A stretch of 29,445 nt of DNA from an uncultured Collinsella sp. (GCA_900550965.1 URUC01000015.1:1-29445); one strand, 5' to 3'. Positions 1 through 7,510 are shown, counted from the stretch's first letter. Translations and numbers: made by a program. Notes: generated by a model from the letters alone, not told the origin.

Positions 1-616
1 GGGCGTTATCGAACATGACAGTTTTAGAGTCACGAAGCAGCTTGGGGTCGAGCCCGTGGAACACGGCGTAATCCTGCAGCCACACGCGTGCAAACCGATC
101 GATGCCGGGCTCGAAGGCGCGATAGGCATCCCAAAAGGCCTTGATCTTGTTAAAACCATCGAGCGGGTCATCTACGCCAATGCCGCAAATCAGCTCATAG
201 AGATACAGAAAGGCAAAGGACGTAGACGTTTCCTCGACGGTTCCGCGGCGCACTTGGGCACGCCAGGTAAAGTAGCCGCGCAGCTGCCGGTCGCTCATGG
301 CGTTGTAGGTGGGAAAGTACGACTTAAAGGTGCCGTTGTAGGGGCAGTCGTCCTCAAAATCGGCCATCAGCAGGCCTTGGCGGTAGAAAAGCTCGGCTTC
401 CGAAAGCCAGCGACCCGCGCCGCCCTTGGGGTCTTCTTGCCAACGCGATATCTCACGCATTTTGCGGTACTGGTCGGGGAGGAAGTTCTGCATCTGCCGG
501 CCGGTCTTGAGAATCGGCTCGTCTGCGTAGACCTCATGTGAGAAGCGAGCGGACTGATGGGTCCGGGCCTCGGCCATAATGCGCTCGATGAGCATCTTGA
601 TGTCCTGGTCGGCCAC
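1..616 (-). CDS. TerB_N-domain protein, cut by the window edge
   Basis: About 205 codons of the N-terminal part are present; the C-terminus lies beyond base 1. The start is GTG at 616-614, preceded about 6 nt upstream by a purine-rich GGAGAGGAG ribosome site; the reading frame just above it is closed by a stop. The protein contains YFPTYNAMSDRQLRGYFTWR followed by a TSFAFLYLYELICGIGV-like stretch and WLQDYAVFHGL, which match what I know of the TerB_N domain (found ahead of TerB/TerB-C modules in proteins linked to tellurite-type stress and membrane-associated processing). No signal peptide or membrane segment is visible in this part, so it is probably cytoplasmic. The molecular role of TerB_N proteins is not established. 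Family call fairly secure, function unknown. Confidence 0.8.
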   Translation of the reverse strand, partial: MADQDIKMLIERIMAEARTHQSARFSHEVYADEPILKTGRQMQNFLPDQYRKMREISRWQEDPKGGAGRWLSEAELFYRQGLLMADFEDDCPYNGTFKSYFPTYNAMSDRQLRGYFTWRAQVRRGTVEETSTSFAFLYLYELICGIGVDDPLDGFNKIKAFWDAYRAFEPGIDRFARVWLQDYAVFHGLDPKLLRDSKTVMFDNA

Positions 617-653
617 CGCTTCTCCTCTCCTAACGCAGCTTCGGTGACCTCAT

Positions 654-662
654 ATCATAGCA
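654..662 (-). promoter_or_regulatory. candidate extended -10 for the TerB_N gene
   Basis: Read on the minus strand the bases give TGC followed by TATGAT, an extended -10 pattern, about 38-45 nt upstream of the GTG start at 616. No good -35 hexamer is present at 17 nt, which is tolerated by extended -10 promoters. Position relative to the gene is sensible; otherwise unsupported. Confidence 0.3.
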
Positions 663-704
663 CAGCATCAAACAGGTGTTCGAGATACTGCTGCGTAGAT
701 AGAT

Positions 705-1421
705 TTAGAACAGGAGGGCGTAGATGACGGCGATGACGACGGAGGGGAGCATATTGGCCGTGCGGAAGGTCTGAGGACGGATGAGGTTGACGCCGACGCA
801 GAAGATGAGCATGGAGCCTACGAGCGAAAGGCTGTCGAGGGCTGCCGTGGTCATGATGGGGGAGAGTGCGCCGGCAAACAGCGTGATCGTCCCCTGGAAC
901 ACGGCGACGGGCAGGGCGGAGAAGATGCAGCCGCGGCCAAGCGAGGCCGTCATGGTGCAGACGATGATGCAGTCCAGTGCGCCCTTGAGGGCAAGCGTTG
1001 ACCAGTCGCCGAGCAGGCCGTCCTGGATCGATCCCACAATGGCCATGGCTCCGATGCACACGGTGAGTGAAGTCGAGACAAAAGCGTTGGTGAACTCGTT
1101 ATCGCCCTCACTGCCAGTCTTGCGCTTGAGCCATTCGCCAAGGTTTTCAATGGCGGCCTCCAAGTTGATGGCCTCGCCGATGAGCGAGCCGAGGGCAAAC
1201 GAGACGATGAGCATGGTGGTACCGGTGGTCGACAGCGCCTTTCCATCGATGACGAGCATCTTTTGCATGGTGCCGCCCAGGCCGATAAACAGGACGCACA
1301 GCCCCGATGCTTTCATGAGCGTGTCTTGGATGCGCGGTGTAATGAAGCGGCCGCCCGCTAATCCCAAAAGACCGCCCGCAACTAAAAGCACAACGTTGAT
1401 GATTGTTCCCAAGCCCGGCAT
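705..1421 (-). CDS. DUF554 family integral membrane protein
   Basis: 238 aa. The start is ATG at 1421, with AGGAGG spaced 4 nt upstream; an in-frame ATG 23 codons earlier lacks such a site and would add an unlikely Cys/His-rich leader. The sequence begins MPGLGTIINVVLLVAGGLLG, has a TPRIQDTLMKASGLCVLFIG segment and alternates hydrophobic helices throughout (about six or seven), the pattern of DUF554 (YdfK/YqgA-like) proteins. These are small polytopic inner-membrane proteins of unknown function, sometimes proposed as transporters. It is transcribed in the same direction as the surface operon above it but is separated by 118 bp holding an inverted repeat, so it may have its own promoter. Family confident; substrate or role unknown. 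Confidence 0.85.
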   Translation of the reverse strand: MPGLGTIINVVLLVAGGLLGLAGGRFITPRIQDTLMKASGLCVLFIGLGGTMQKMLVIDGKALSTTGTTMLIVSFALGSLIGEAINLEAAIENLGEWLKRKTGSEGDNEFTNAFVSTSLTVCIGAMAIVGSIQDGLLGDWSTLALKGALDCIIVCTMTASLGRGCIFSALPVAVFQGTITLFAGALSPIMTTAALDSLSLVGSMLIFCVGVNLIRPQTFRTANMLPSVVIAVIYALLF

Positions 1422-1490
1422 GAGCCCTCCTGTATTGATGCCAACGTGGCAATCGTAGCAGAACGAAATGCGAGGCACATCGCGACTCAT

Positions 1491-1516
1491 CTAATACGTT
1501 ATATAAGTGGTATTAG
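1491..1516. promoter_or_regulatory. 7-bp inverted repeat, candidate operator
   Basis: CTAATAC at 1491-1497 is mirrored exactly by GTATTAG at 1510-1516 with a 12-bp A/T-rich spacer that itself holds the palindrome TTATATAA (1499-1506). It lies between the stop of the secreted-protein gene (1540) and the DUF554 start (1421). On the minus strand the spacer supplies TATA-like -10 hexamers about 70-80 nt upstream of DUF554, so the repeat would straddle a promoter. It lacks a T-tract, so a terminator is unlikely. The symmetry is seen directly; the operator role is inferred. Confidence 0.4.
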
Positions 1517-1539
1517 GAATGATGCGCAGCATTTAAGCC

Positions 1540-2970
1540 TCAGGTGGTTGTCGGGACATAGGGATAGTAGTCAAAGCGCAGTGTCATAAGCCGCTGTGGG
1601 GATTCAATAGCCGCGGCGATGATATTGGCATCGCGGGCACGATCAAACCCTTCGAGTTCGATTTGATACGAGACGTCTTGCATAATGTCCAGACGTCGCC
1701 AGGCTAGGAGTGTGTCACCATCGAATTCCAAGGTTTTGCCTCCGTCTGGGGCAACGGCGTATAGACGCAGTTTAGCGGTGGTTGCAGGGTCGACAACCGT
1801 GACCTTTTTAATTTCGTTTCGAGTATTCTTGGCGCCCAACAGGGTGAGCAGTGTTGGGGCCACGACCTCGCCCGATGGCAAAAAGACGACTTCGATGGAT
1901 TCGGGAAATGCGATGATGGCCGACTTGCGGACGGGCTGATTGGCGGCGGCAACCTCGATGTTCGCAGCGTCGATGACCTCCGTGTGGTCGAGCGCGGCAA
2001 GCACGCAGCAGTTACCTTCATCGATCTCTTGAGGATCAGCAAGCCCCAGACTGTCCGCGAGCTCGGGATCGTTTGGATCGGTAGCGGGCTCATTCGGTGC
2101 TTCGAAAGAAGCTGGGACGCTGTTTGTCGGCGACGGCGTGTCGCCCACACCTGCTTCTTTGTCTGCGCTCTCTTCTTGTATGGTTGCGTTAGTGAGTTCG
2201 TCGTTTGAGGGGAGCGTCTTGACGTCAAGCGCGGAGGGGACAATCCCGACGGCTCCGGATCCGTTCCACTCCATTTCGAGAAGCGCCGGGTCGGCAAGAA
2301 TGCGTTGCCTGCTTTGCGCGTGGGCATCGATTTCAATAGGGCCTGCCTCTATCCCTCGTGTAAGGCTGAGTGATCCGGCTGGCTTCTCGAAATGAGCGTC
2401 TGTGTCTTTGGCGCTGACGGCGTAGAACAGCAGGGACGCTTCTCCCGCCGCGATGGCATCGGTGTCGGCTTTGGTCAGTCGCAACGATGTCGTGAATGAG
2501 AGGGTGGGCTGCGTGTCGTCTGCATTCGCGGCGGCGCAGCCCAGACATATACCGCCTCCTTTCTCGAAAAACGTACCGTCGAAGGCGACCTTCGCTCCGT
2601 TCGCCGAGTCATCGACCGAAGCGATGTCGATGCGCAGCTCTAAATTGCATGGATCGCCATCCGCATCGAGCACAACCGAGCGCCACATGCAGACGGCGCA
2701 CCCCGCCTGGGAGCCGTTTGCCTTGTTCGAACGCTTGATATCCACGACTATCGAGCCGTCCGTATTACGACGAAGGCATCCCGAGGTTGAGATTGCGGCC
2801 TGTGCGATCGAAAAACGCTTACACGCAATGGCACTCGACGGATTTGGTGCGGAACTTAGGGCTACTGGTAAGGAGTCTGCCATGACGGGAGTCGCCCAAG
2901 CGGCGACAGGCGTTCCGGTTGCGAGCGCGCCGCAGAGTACGACGACGGGCAAAAGGTTCTTCGATGCCAT
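1540..2970 (-). CDS. large secreted Cys-rich protein, unknown family
   Basis: 476 aa. The start ATG at 2970 has AAGGAG 5 nt upstream. The first ~30 residues form a signal peptide (MASKN, then a hydrophobic run to AAWATPVMA). The N-terminal third of the mature part holds most of the cysteines (CKRF, GCLRR, GCAVCMW, PCNLE, GICLGC), so disulfides outside the membrane are plausible. A long acidic, Pro/Asp/Glu-rich middle (about residues 250-310) looks like a linker, followed by an NCC pair and a beta-rich C-terminal region ending in PYVPTTT. There is no LPxTG/LAxTG motif and no C-terminal membrane helix, so it is either released or held by another protein. It is the last gene of a tight operon, 18 bp after the LAxTG peptide gene. 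I do not recognise the family. Confidence 0.75.
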   Translation of the reverse strand: MASKNLLPVVVLCGALATGTPVAAWATPVMADSLPVALSSAPNPSSAIACKRFSIAQAAISTSGCLRRNTDGSIVVDIKRSNKANGSQAGCAVCMWRSVVLDADGDPCNLELRIDIASVDDSANGAKVAFDGTFFEKGGGICLGCAAANADDTQPTLSFTTSLRLTKADTDAIAAGEASLLFYAVSAKDTDAHFEKPAGSLSLTRGIEAGPIEIDAHAQSRQRILADPALLEMEWNGSGAVGIVPSALDVKTLPSNDELTNATIQEESADKEAGVGDTPSPTNSVPASFEAPNEPATDPNDPELADSLGLADPQEIDEGNCCVLAALDHTEVIDAANIEVAAANQPVRKSAIIAFPESIEVVFLPSGEVVAPTLLTLLGAKNTRNEIKKVTVVDPATTAKLRLYAVAPDGGKTLEFDGDTLLAWRRLDIMQDVSYQIELEGFDRARDANIIAAAIESPQRLMTLRFDYYPYVPTTT

Positions 2971-2988
2971 GGGGTCTCCTTAGCTAAT

Positions 2989-3270
2989 TTAGTGCGGCCT
3001 GTCCATGTTTTGTTTCTGGCTGCGTTTGATGTGCAGACCGAGGCCGGCGGTTCCCGTGCCTGCTGCTGTGGCGCCTGCTGCCAAAAGCCATCGTCTGTCG
3101 CCTGTCTGCGCCAACGGTTCCTCGCGGTCGCCGCGGTCGAGCTCCGAGAGGTCGACCGTCACTTGCGTGGCGGCCTGCGCCTGTTCTTGCTGGGCAAAGG
3201 CCATGGCTGGCCCAAACGCTAGGATGCCCACGGCGGCGGCCAGGGCGACGGCCTTATGCCGTGTGCGCAC
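2989..3270 (-). CDS. minimal LAxTG sortase-anchored surface peptide
   Basis: About 93 aa from the GTG at 3270 (VRTRHKAVAL...), which overlaps the end of the upstream gene by 17 bp and suggests translational coupling; a TTG at 3300 would add ten residues. Basic N-terminus, hydrophobic core AVALAAAVGILAF and an AFA cleavage site give a signal peptide. The tail has LAQTG, then a small-residue hydrophobic segment (WLLAAGATAAGTGTAGLGLHI) and a basic end (KRSQKQ), the layout of a cell-wall sorting signal. LAxTG is the motif used by class E sortases of high-GC Actinobacteria. Only some 35 residues would remain outside, acidic and Gln-rich. Its own signal peptide argues against it being the frameshifted tail of the preceding gene. 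No sortase gene lies in the window. Confidence 0.7.
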   Translation of the reverse strand: MRTRHKAVALAAAVGILAFGPAMAFAQQEQAQAATQVTVDLSELDRGDREEPLAQTGDRRWLLAAGATAAGTGTAGLGLHIKRSQKQNMDRPH

Positions 3271-3853
3271 CGGGCTCGACCGTCCAGGTGATCGTTGCAA
3301 CCTGATCGCCTTCGCCGGTTACGTGGAAGATGTCGCGCGTGACGCGGGCGACGTTTCCGCTTGTCTTGAGCTTAATTTTGTCCGTGCCGCCGGCAATGCC
3401 CTGGTAGCCCATGTCGAAGGCTGCATTCTTGGAAAGATCGAGGCCCGTCCCCTGCATTGCGGCGCTGGCGTTCTGGAGCGCGCCGTCGGGGCCGACCTTA
3501 AAGTCGATGGAGTTCTGCGCAGTTCCGGCCTTGGCGTCGGCAGCAATGGTCCAGGTGTTCATGGCGTCGATCTTCATGTTGGTGACATGGATGCCGTAGG
3601 CCGAATGATTGTCGATGGTGGTCGCGTCTTCTGAGGGGCCCTGAAGCGTGCCGTCGGCCTTGGCGACGAAGGGAATAACCGTCGGAACTTTGAACTCAAC
3701 GTTGTCGATCTCGGTCCTGACCATTACTTTCGTGGTTCCAACGCGCCCGGCCGCCATAGCTGGCGTCGGGGCGGCGCCCATTGCGAGCGCGAGCGCGAGC
3801 CCTGCGCCCACGACGAGCGCTCTGGCTCCATTCATGTTCCTGGTGATGTCCAT
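3254..3853 (-). CDS. secreted beta-rich surface protein, unknown family
   Basis: 199 aa. ATG at 3853 with AAAGGAA 4-5 nt upstream. Residues 1-35 are a signal peptide (MDITRNMNGARALVVGAG..., cleavage near PAMAA). The mature part is poor in cysteine and rich in Thr/Val/Asp, with the run VPTVIPFVAKADGTLQGP followed by a NHSAYGIHVTNM segment. This resembles the compact Ig-like secreted proteins of Gram-positives that occur beside membrane-anchored partners; that likeness is from memory and not a named family. It sits 89 bp after the membrane-anchored gene and overlaps the LAxTG peptide gene, so the three are probably made together and act at the cell surface. No anchor of its own. Confidence 0.75.
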   Translation of the reverse strand: MDITRNMNGARALVVGAGLALALAMGAAPTPAMAAGRVGTTKVMVRTEIDNVEFKVPTVIPFVAKADGTLQGPSEDATTIDNHSAYGIHVTNMKIDAMNTWTIAADAKAGTAQNSIDFKVGPDGALQNASAAMQGTGLDLSKNAAFDMGYQGIAGGTDKIKLKTSGNVARVTRDIFHVTGEGDQVATITWTVEPGAHTA

Positions 3854-3942
3854 GGTCGTTCCTTTCTATTCGCCGCGGGCCGTCCCCGCGATGATTGGAC
3901 GAATGCTGGTGAATTGCGTGCGGTGCCGCGTCGGCCGGAAAG

Positions 3943-4452
3943 CTAGTTCTCGGCTTGCTCAACCCGTACCTTGACACGTGTCGGATTGCCGTGGCTGTCG
4001 AGGGTCTTTGCATCGAGTGCCTGGATCTCGATGTATGCCTCGCCTTCTTTGATGTCGCCGGCGGGGCACGTTTCGATTGTCTTGCCGGTCTCGACCACAC
4101 CGGATTCGTACATGGTCTCGTCGTTTTGGATGACGCGGAATCGCTGGGGAAATTTATTGTCATGGACGTTTTGCACGTTGACGCGCAGCTTGCCGTCCTC
4201 CTGCAGCTGAGCGACCGGTGCGACCGAAATCGTCATCATGTTGTCGCGGACGATGGCGTCGAGCTCATCTTGGATTTCCTGACGCGTTTTGCCCTCCGCC
4301 GTCGTAACCGAAGCGCCCGCCTCGGGTACGGGCTGCGACTGCCAAGCGTATAGTCCTACGGCGACAAGGGCGCAGACGATGGCTAAGCAGGCAACGATGA
4401 GCTTCTTGCGACGACCCAGGCCTGCAAAGTGGGGTGGCTTCTTCGCGCTCAT
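3943..4452 (-). CDS. single-pass membrane protein with extracellular beta domain
   Basis: 169 aa from ATG at 4452, which overlaps the stop of the upstream gene as ATGA. A longer in-frame reading reaching to 4770 only shadows the upstream gene. Residues 1-16 are basic and cytoplasmic (MSAKKPPHFAGLGRRKK), residues about 17-38 form one transmembrane helix (LIVACLAIVCALVAVGLYAW), and the rest is extracellular. The pattern MYESGVVETGKTIETCPAGD, then EGEAYIEIQALDAKT, resembles the C-terminal Ig-like domain of membrane proteins that accompany secreted surface proteins in Firmicutes and Coriobacteria. Likely a membrane anchor or assembly partner of the secreted protein encoded next. Function inferred from context only. 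Confidence 0.75.
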   Translation of the reverse strand: MSAKKPPHFAGLGRRKKLIVACLAIVCALVAVGLYAWQSQPVPEAGASVTTAEGKTRQEIQDELDAIVRDNMMTISVAPVAQLQEDGKLRVNVQNVHDNKFPQRFRVIQNDETMYESGVVETGKTIETCPAGDIKEGEAYIEIQALDAKTLDSHGNPTRVKVRVEQAEN

Positions 4453-4745
4453 GCGGCATCCTTGGCGGTATAGATGCGCGCAAAGGTGGACGGGTTCGCT
4501 CCAAAGAGCATGTGAAGCATCAGGCGGCGCGAGTAGACAAGCTCGTCGAAGTCGGGAGGGAGCTCGATGTCGTGGATATGCGCGATGTGGTGGGCGAGCG
4601 CCGAGAACGACTCGGGGTCGCAGATCACATCGGTGGTAACGTGGTAGACCGCCGTATCGGGGAATGCCTCTTCGTCGAAAGGCAGGAGATGGGGATCGTC
4701 GTCGACTTCGATGGCGATGCCGTACTGGGGCCAGTAATATGCCAT
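4449..4745 (-). CDS. small acidic hypothetical protein, first gene of surface operon
   Basis: 98 aa. ATG at 4745 with GGGAGG 5 nt upstream; the stop overlaps the next start by four bases. No signal peptide or membrane segment, so probably cytoplasmic. It begins MAYYWPQYGIAIEVDDDPHL, is acidic, and contains HHIAHIHDIELPPDFDELVY. The WPQYGIAIEVD stretch weakly recalls the strand carrying the acidic residue in restriction-endonuclease-fold (DUF559-type) proteins, but the other catalytic residues are not visible and the protein is too short, so I do not assign that function. It could be a remnant or a regulator. Its tight coupling to the membrane protein gene is the best reason to treat it as real. 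Confidence 0.6.
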   Translation of the reverse strand: MAYYWPQYGIAIEVDDDPHLLPFDEEAFPDTAVYHVTTDVICDPESFSALAHHIAHIHDIELPPDFDELVYSRRLMLHMLFGANPSTFARIYTAKDAA

Positions 4746-5090
4746 GGGAACCTCCCTGCTTCTGGGCCAAAACTTCTATTGGTTTTGGCTGTCGACGCCG
4801 ACGGTATCAGCCGCTACTTGACCAATTTCTGACCAAATACTTGACGGATTGGCGTCTCCGCAGGTAAAAGGCGGCAAAAAATACTCCAACTTTTTTCGAG
4901 CGGCAATCGCGCGGTCGGCGACGGCGGGGCCATATGTGTCAAAAGCATCGTCTGCCGAGGAAATCAAGCCGCTCGCCGAATTGCACGAACGTAAAAATCG
5001 CCAATTATGGAGACGGTCTCGAACACGTCGACGAAACGATGCGGTAACATCTCCCTGCAAACACTGTAGTTAGCTAAAGGGGGAGTTCGC
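4746..5090. other. 345-bp intergenic region between divergent surface and dehydrogenase operons
   Basis: No convincing gene: a minus-strand frame at 4776-5060 has codon use unlike its neighbours and no ribosome site. Visible structure: an 8-bp perfect inverted repeat GCCAAAAC/GTTTTGGC (4766-4773, 4782-4789) just upstream of the minus-strand start; closely spaced TGACCAA copies and TTGAC words (4818-4845); an A6/T6 pair around TACTCCAAC (about 4875-4896); and two short palindromes, GAGAC-G-GTCTC (5010-5020) and CGTCGACG (5026-5033), near the likely start of dehydrogenase transcription. Promoters for both operons must lie here. Confidence 0.6.
4981..5008 (+). promoter_or_regulatory. candidate promoter of the dehydrogenase/Etf operon
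   Basis: TTGCAC (4981-4986) and AATTAT (5003-5008) are separated by 16 bp. Transcription would start near 5015, inside the 11-bp palindrome GAGAC-G-GTCTC, leaving a leader of about 75 nt before the GTG at 5091. Hexamer matches are moderate (4 of 6 at -10). Confidence 0.4.
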
Positions 5091-6692
5091 GTGTCTGCAA
5101 CCATCAAACCCTTCACCGACGAGTTCGAAGAGTATGGTCGCGATGAGTCTCGCGCATCGGGCGAGGCCTCGAGCATCTCGTTTCCGACAACGGAAGACGA
5201 GGTCCGTGCCATTTTGGAAAAGCTCCATGTCGAGCGTGTCCCGGTAACGGTTCAGGGCGCCCGAACCGGCCTTGCCGCCGGTGCCGTGCCCCACGGCGGG
5301 CATATCCTCAATACTTCCCGTATGAATCGCTACTTGGGCCTTCGCCGCGATGAACAAGGCCAATTTCTGCTGCGCGTGGAGCCGGGCGTTGTGCTCTCGG
5401 AGCTGCGCAAGCAGCTGAGCAAGAAGGTGCTGCCGACTGCTGGTTGGGACCAGGCATCGCTTGAGGCCTACGAGGAGTTCCAAGAGGCCCCCGAGCAGTT
5501 TTTTCCCACCGATCCCACCGAGACGTCTGCCTGTCTGGGCGGCATGGCGGCATGTAACGCCTCTGGTGCCCGCAGCTACGCCTACGGTCCCATGCGCCCA
5601 CATATCACGGGACTCCACGTCGCGCTGGCTGATGGCGATTTGCTTGAGCTTCAGCGCGGCGAGGCTTTTGCCCAGGGCCGCCACCTGTCGCTCGTGACGG
5701 CAGCGGGCCGTACGCTCGAGCTCGATCTTCCCGGCTATACCATGCCCAAGACAAAAAATGCCTCAGGCTATTTCGTTGCGGACGAAATGGACGCCATCGA
5801 CCTCTTTATCGGTGCTTGCGGCACGCTCGGCGTTATCACCGAGCTCGAGATTGCCCTGCAGGCGGCGCCTGCGGTCGTTTGGGGTGTGAGCTGCTTTTTC
5901 GATAGCGAAGACAAGGCCGTGTCCTTTACTGATTCCGTGCGCCCCGTCCTGTCCCATGCGGCTGCCATCGAGTACTTCGACGCTGGCGCCCTGGATATTT
6001 TACGTCGCCAGCGCGAGCAGTCGACGGCGTTTGCCTCGCTGCCGGCGCTCGACAAAGAGGCGAAGGTCTGTGTCTACGTGGAGCTCGACTGCGATGACGA
6101 GGTCCAGGCGACCGAGGAACTGTACCACCTGGGATGGGTGCTCGAGTTTGCGGGTGGCCGCGACGATGCGACATGGGTCGCGCGCACCGAGGTTGATCGC
6201 GAGTGCCAGCGGTTCTTCCGCCATGCGGTCCCCGAGAGCGTCAATATGCTTATCGACGAGCGTCGCCGCACGGATCCCACCATCACCAAACTGGGTTCGG
6301 ACATGTCGGTGCCCAATGCACGCCTTGCCGATGTCGTGGCCCTCTATCGCCGCACACTGGCCGAAAGCGGGCTTGAATCTGCTGCCTGGGGGCACATCGG
6401 TAACAACCATCTGCATGTGAACATCCTGCCGCGCGATGCGCAGGACTACCGTCGCGGTGGCGAGCTGTTTGCCCAGTGGGCTGCGGAGGTAACGGCTATG
6501 GGCGGTGCCGTTTCTGCCGAGCACGGCGTCGGCAAGATCAAGGCGGGCTTCTTGGAGACGATGTACGGTCACGAGGCCATGGTCGAGTCGGCGCGGCTCA
6601 AGCTCCAGCTCGATCCCGACGGGCAGTTGGGTCGCGGCAACCTGTTTGCGGAGAAGCTCTTGGATGAACTCGTCCAGAAAGGGGGCGCGTGA
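5091..6692 (+). CDS. FAD-linked 2-hydroxyacid (lactate/glycolate-type) dehydrogenase
   Basis: 533 aa. Start GTG at 5091 with GGGGGAG 6 nt upstream. The N-terminal PCMH-type FAD-binding domain (about residues 30-265) shows GARTGLAAGAVP (56-67) and a Gly/Ala-rich pyrophosphate-binding loop around residues 141-167. The C-terminal FAD-linked oxidase domain ends with GHIGNNH (434-440) and SAEHGVG (475-481), equivalents of the GHxGDGNxH and GEHGIG motifs of GlcD/D-lactate dehydrogenases. At 533 aa it is longer than the usual ~460-470, with extra sequence around residues 110-140. EtfB and EtfA follow immediately, as in the LctBCD lactate dehydrogenase of acetogens, where FAD-bound lactate oxidation reduces NAD at the expense of reduced ferredoxin. 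Lactate is the best guess; glycolate, 2-hydroxyglutarate or another 2-hydroxyacid cannot be excluded. Confidence 0.85.
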   Translation: MSATIKPFTDEFEEYGRDESRASGEASSISFPTTEDEVRAILEKLHVERVPVTVQGARTGLAAGAVPHGGHILNTSRMNRYLGLRRDEQGQFLLRVEPGVVLSELRKQLSKKVLPTAGWDQASLEAYEEFQEAPEQFFPTDPTETSACLGGMAACNASGARSYAYGPMRPHITGLHVALADGDLLELQRGEAFAQGRHLSLVTAAGRTLELDLPGYTMPKTKNASGYFVADEMDAIDLFIGACGTLGVITELEIALQAAPAVVWGVSCFFDSEDKAVSFTDSVRPVLSHAAAIEYFDAGALDILRRQREQSTAFASLPALDKEAKVCVYVELDCDDEVQATEELYHLGWVLEFAGGRDDATWVARTEVDRECQRFFRHAVPESVNMLIDERRRTDPTITKLGSDMSVPNARLADVVALYRRTLAESGLESAAWGHIGNNHLHVNILPRDAQDYRRGGELFAQWAAEVTAMGGAVSAEHGVGKIKAGFLETMYGHEAMVESARLKLQLDPDGQLGRGNLFAEKLLDELVQKGGA

Positions 6693-6694
6693 AG

Positions 6695-7510
6695 ATGAGC
6701 GATTTCCATATGGTGGTGTGCGTCAAGGCGGTGCCCGGAAGCACCGAGGTCAAGATGGACCCCAAGACCAATACTATCGTGCGCGATGGCAAGCAAGCGG
6801 TCATTAACCCGTTCGATGCAAGCGCCCTCGAATGCGCGCTGGCGCTGAAGGACGACTTTATCGGCTTTGGCATGGACGTGCGCGTGACGGTGGTGTCGAT
6901 GGGCATCCCCTCGACCGAGTCGCTGCTGCGCGACTGCATCGCTCGAGGCGCCGACGACGCGCTGCTGCTAACCGATCGCGCCTTTGCAGGTGCCGATACC
7001 CTGGCAACCACCTATGCCCTCAAGTGCGGCATCGAGGCGCTCGACGAGGACTTCGACCTGCTCATCTGCGGCAAGATGGCGGTGGATGGCGATACGGCTC
7101 AGATTGGTCCCGAGCTTGCCGGTGCCTTTGAGATTCCCTGCGTGACCGACGTGAGCTGTGTGCAGAGCGCGGGCTTTACGACGTGTGGCTCGCTGGCGCT
7201 CGTTCACGGCTGCGATGCCGGCGAGGAGACGGTGTACCTGGAGATGCCGTGTGCGATGACGACTGCCAAGGAGATTGGCCAGCTGCGCATGCCGAGTATT
7301 GCCGGTATTCGCGCGGCCGAGGATGCAGACGTGCGCGTGGCCAGCGCTGCCGACGTAAACGCCGACCCCTCGCGTTGCGGCCTTGCCGGATCACCGACGC
7401 AAGTCGTGCGCTCGTTTGTGCCCGACCGTGACCAAACGTGCGAGGCCGTCGAGGGAACGGCGTCCGAGCAGGCGGTAAAACTTGCCAAGATTATCGAGGG
7501 GATGGCATAG
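6695..7510 (+). CDS. etfB: electron-transfer flavoprotein beta subunit
   Basis: 271 aa from ATG 6695, 9 nt after a G5 ribosome site; a GTG at 6689 overlapping the previous stop is the alternative and adds two residues. Near the N-terminus it has VVCVKAVPGSTEVKMDP and NPFDASALECALAL, and later CGKMAVDGDTAQIGPELAGA, the conserved EtfB signature whose DGDTAQxGP loop contributes to nucleotide binding. In electron-bifurcating Etfs this subunit carries the FAD that exchanges hydride with NAD(H). It lies between the FAD dehydrogenase and a ferredoxin-fused EtfA with spacing of about zero, so the three are one transcript and very likely one complex. Family assignment is firm; bifurcation is inferred from the partner's iron-sulfur domain. 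Confidence 0.93.
   Translation: MSDFHMVVCVKAVPGSTEVKMDPKTNTIVRDGKQAVINPFDASALECALALKDDFIGFGMDVRVTVVSMGIPSTESLLRDCIARGADDALLLTDRAFAGADTLATTYALKCGIEALDEDFDLLICGKMAVDGDTAQIGPELAGAFEIPCVTDVSCVQSAGFTTCGSLALVHGCDAGEETVYLEMPCAMTTAKEIGQLRMPSIAGIRAAEDADVRVASAADVNADPSRCGLAGSPTQVVRSFVPDRDQTCEAVEGTASEQAVKLAKIIEGMA

Noticed and set aside
2989..3853. One frameshifted gene made of the secreted protein and the LAxTG peptide
   Set aside because: The second frame has its own complete signal peptide, so two proteins are more likely than a broken one.
4776..5060. 94-codon minus-strand frame in the divergent intergenic region
   Set aside because: Codon use is unlike neighbouring genes, there is no ribosome site or recognisable motif, and it covers both operons' promoter space. 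Kept as non-coding.
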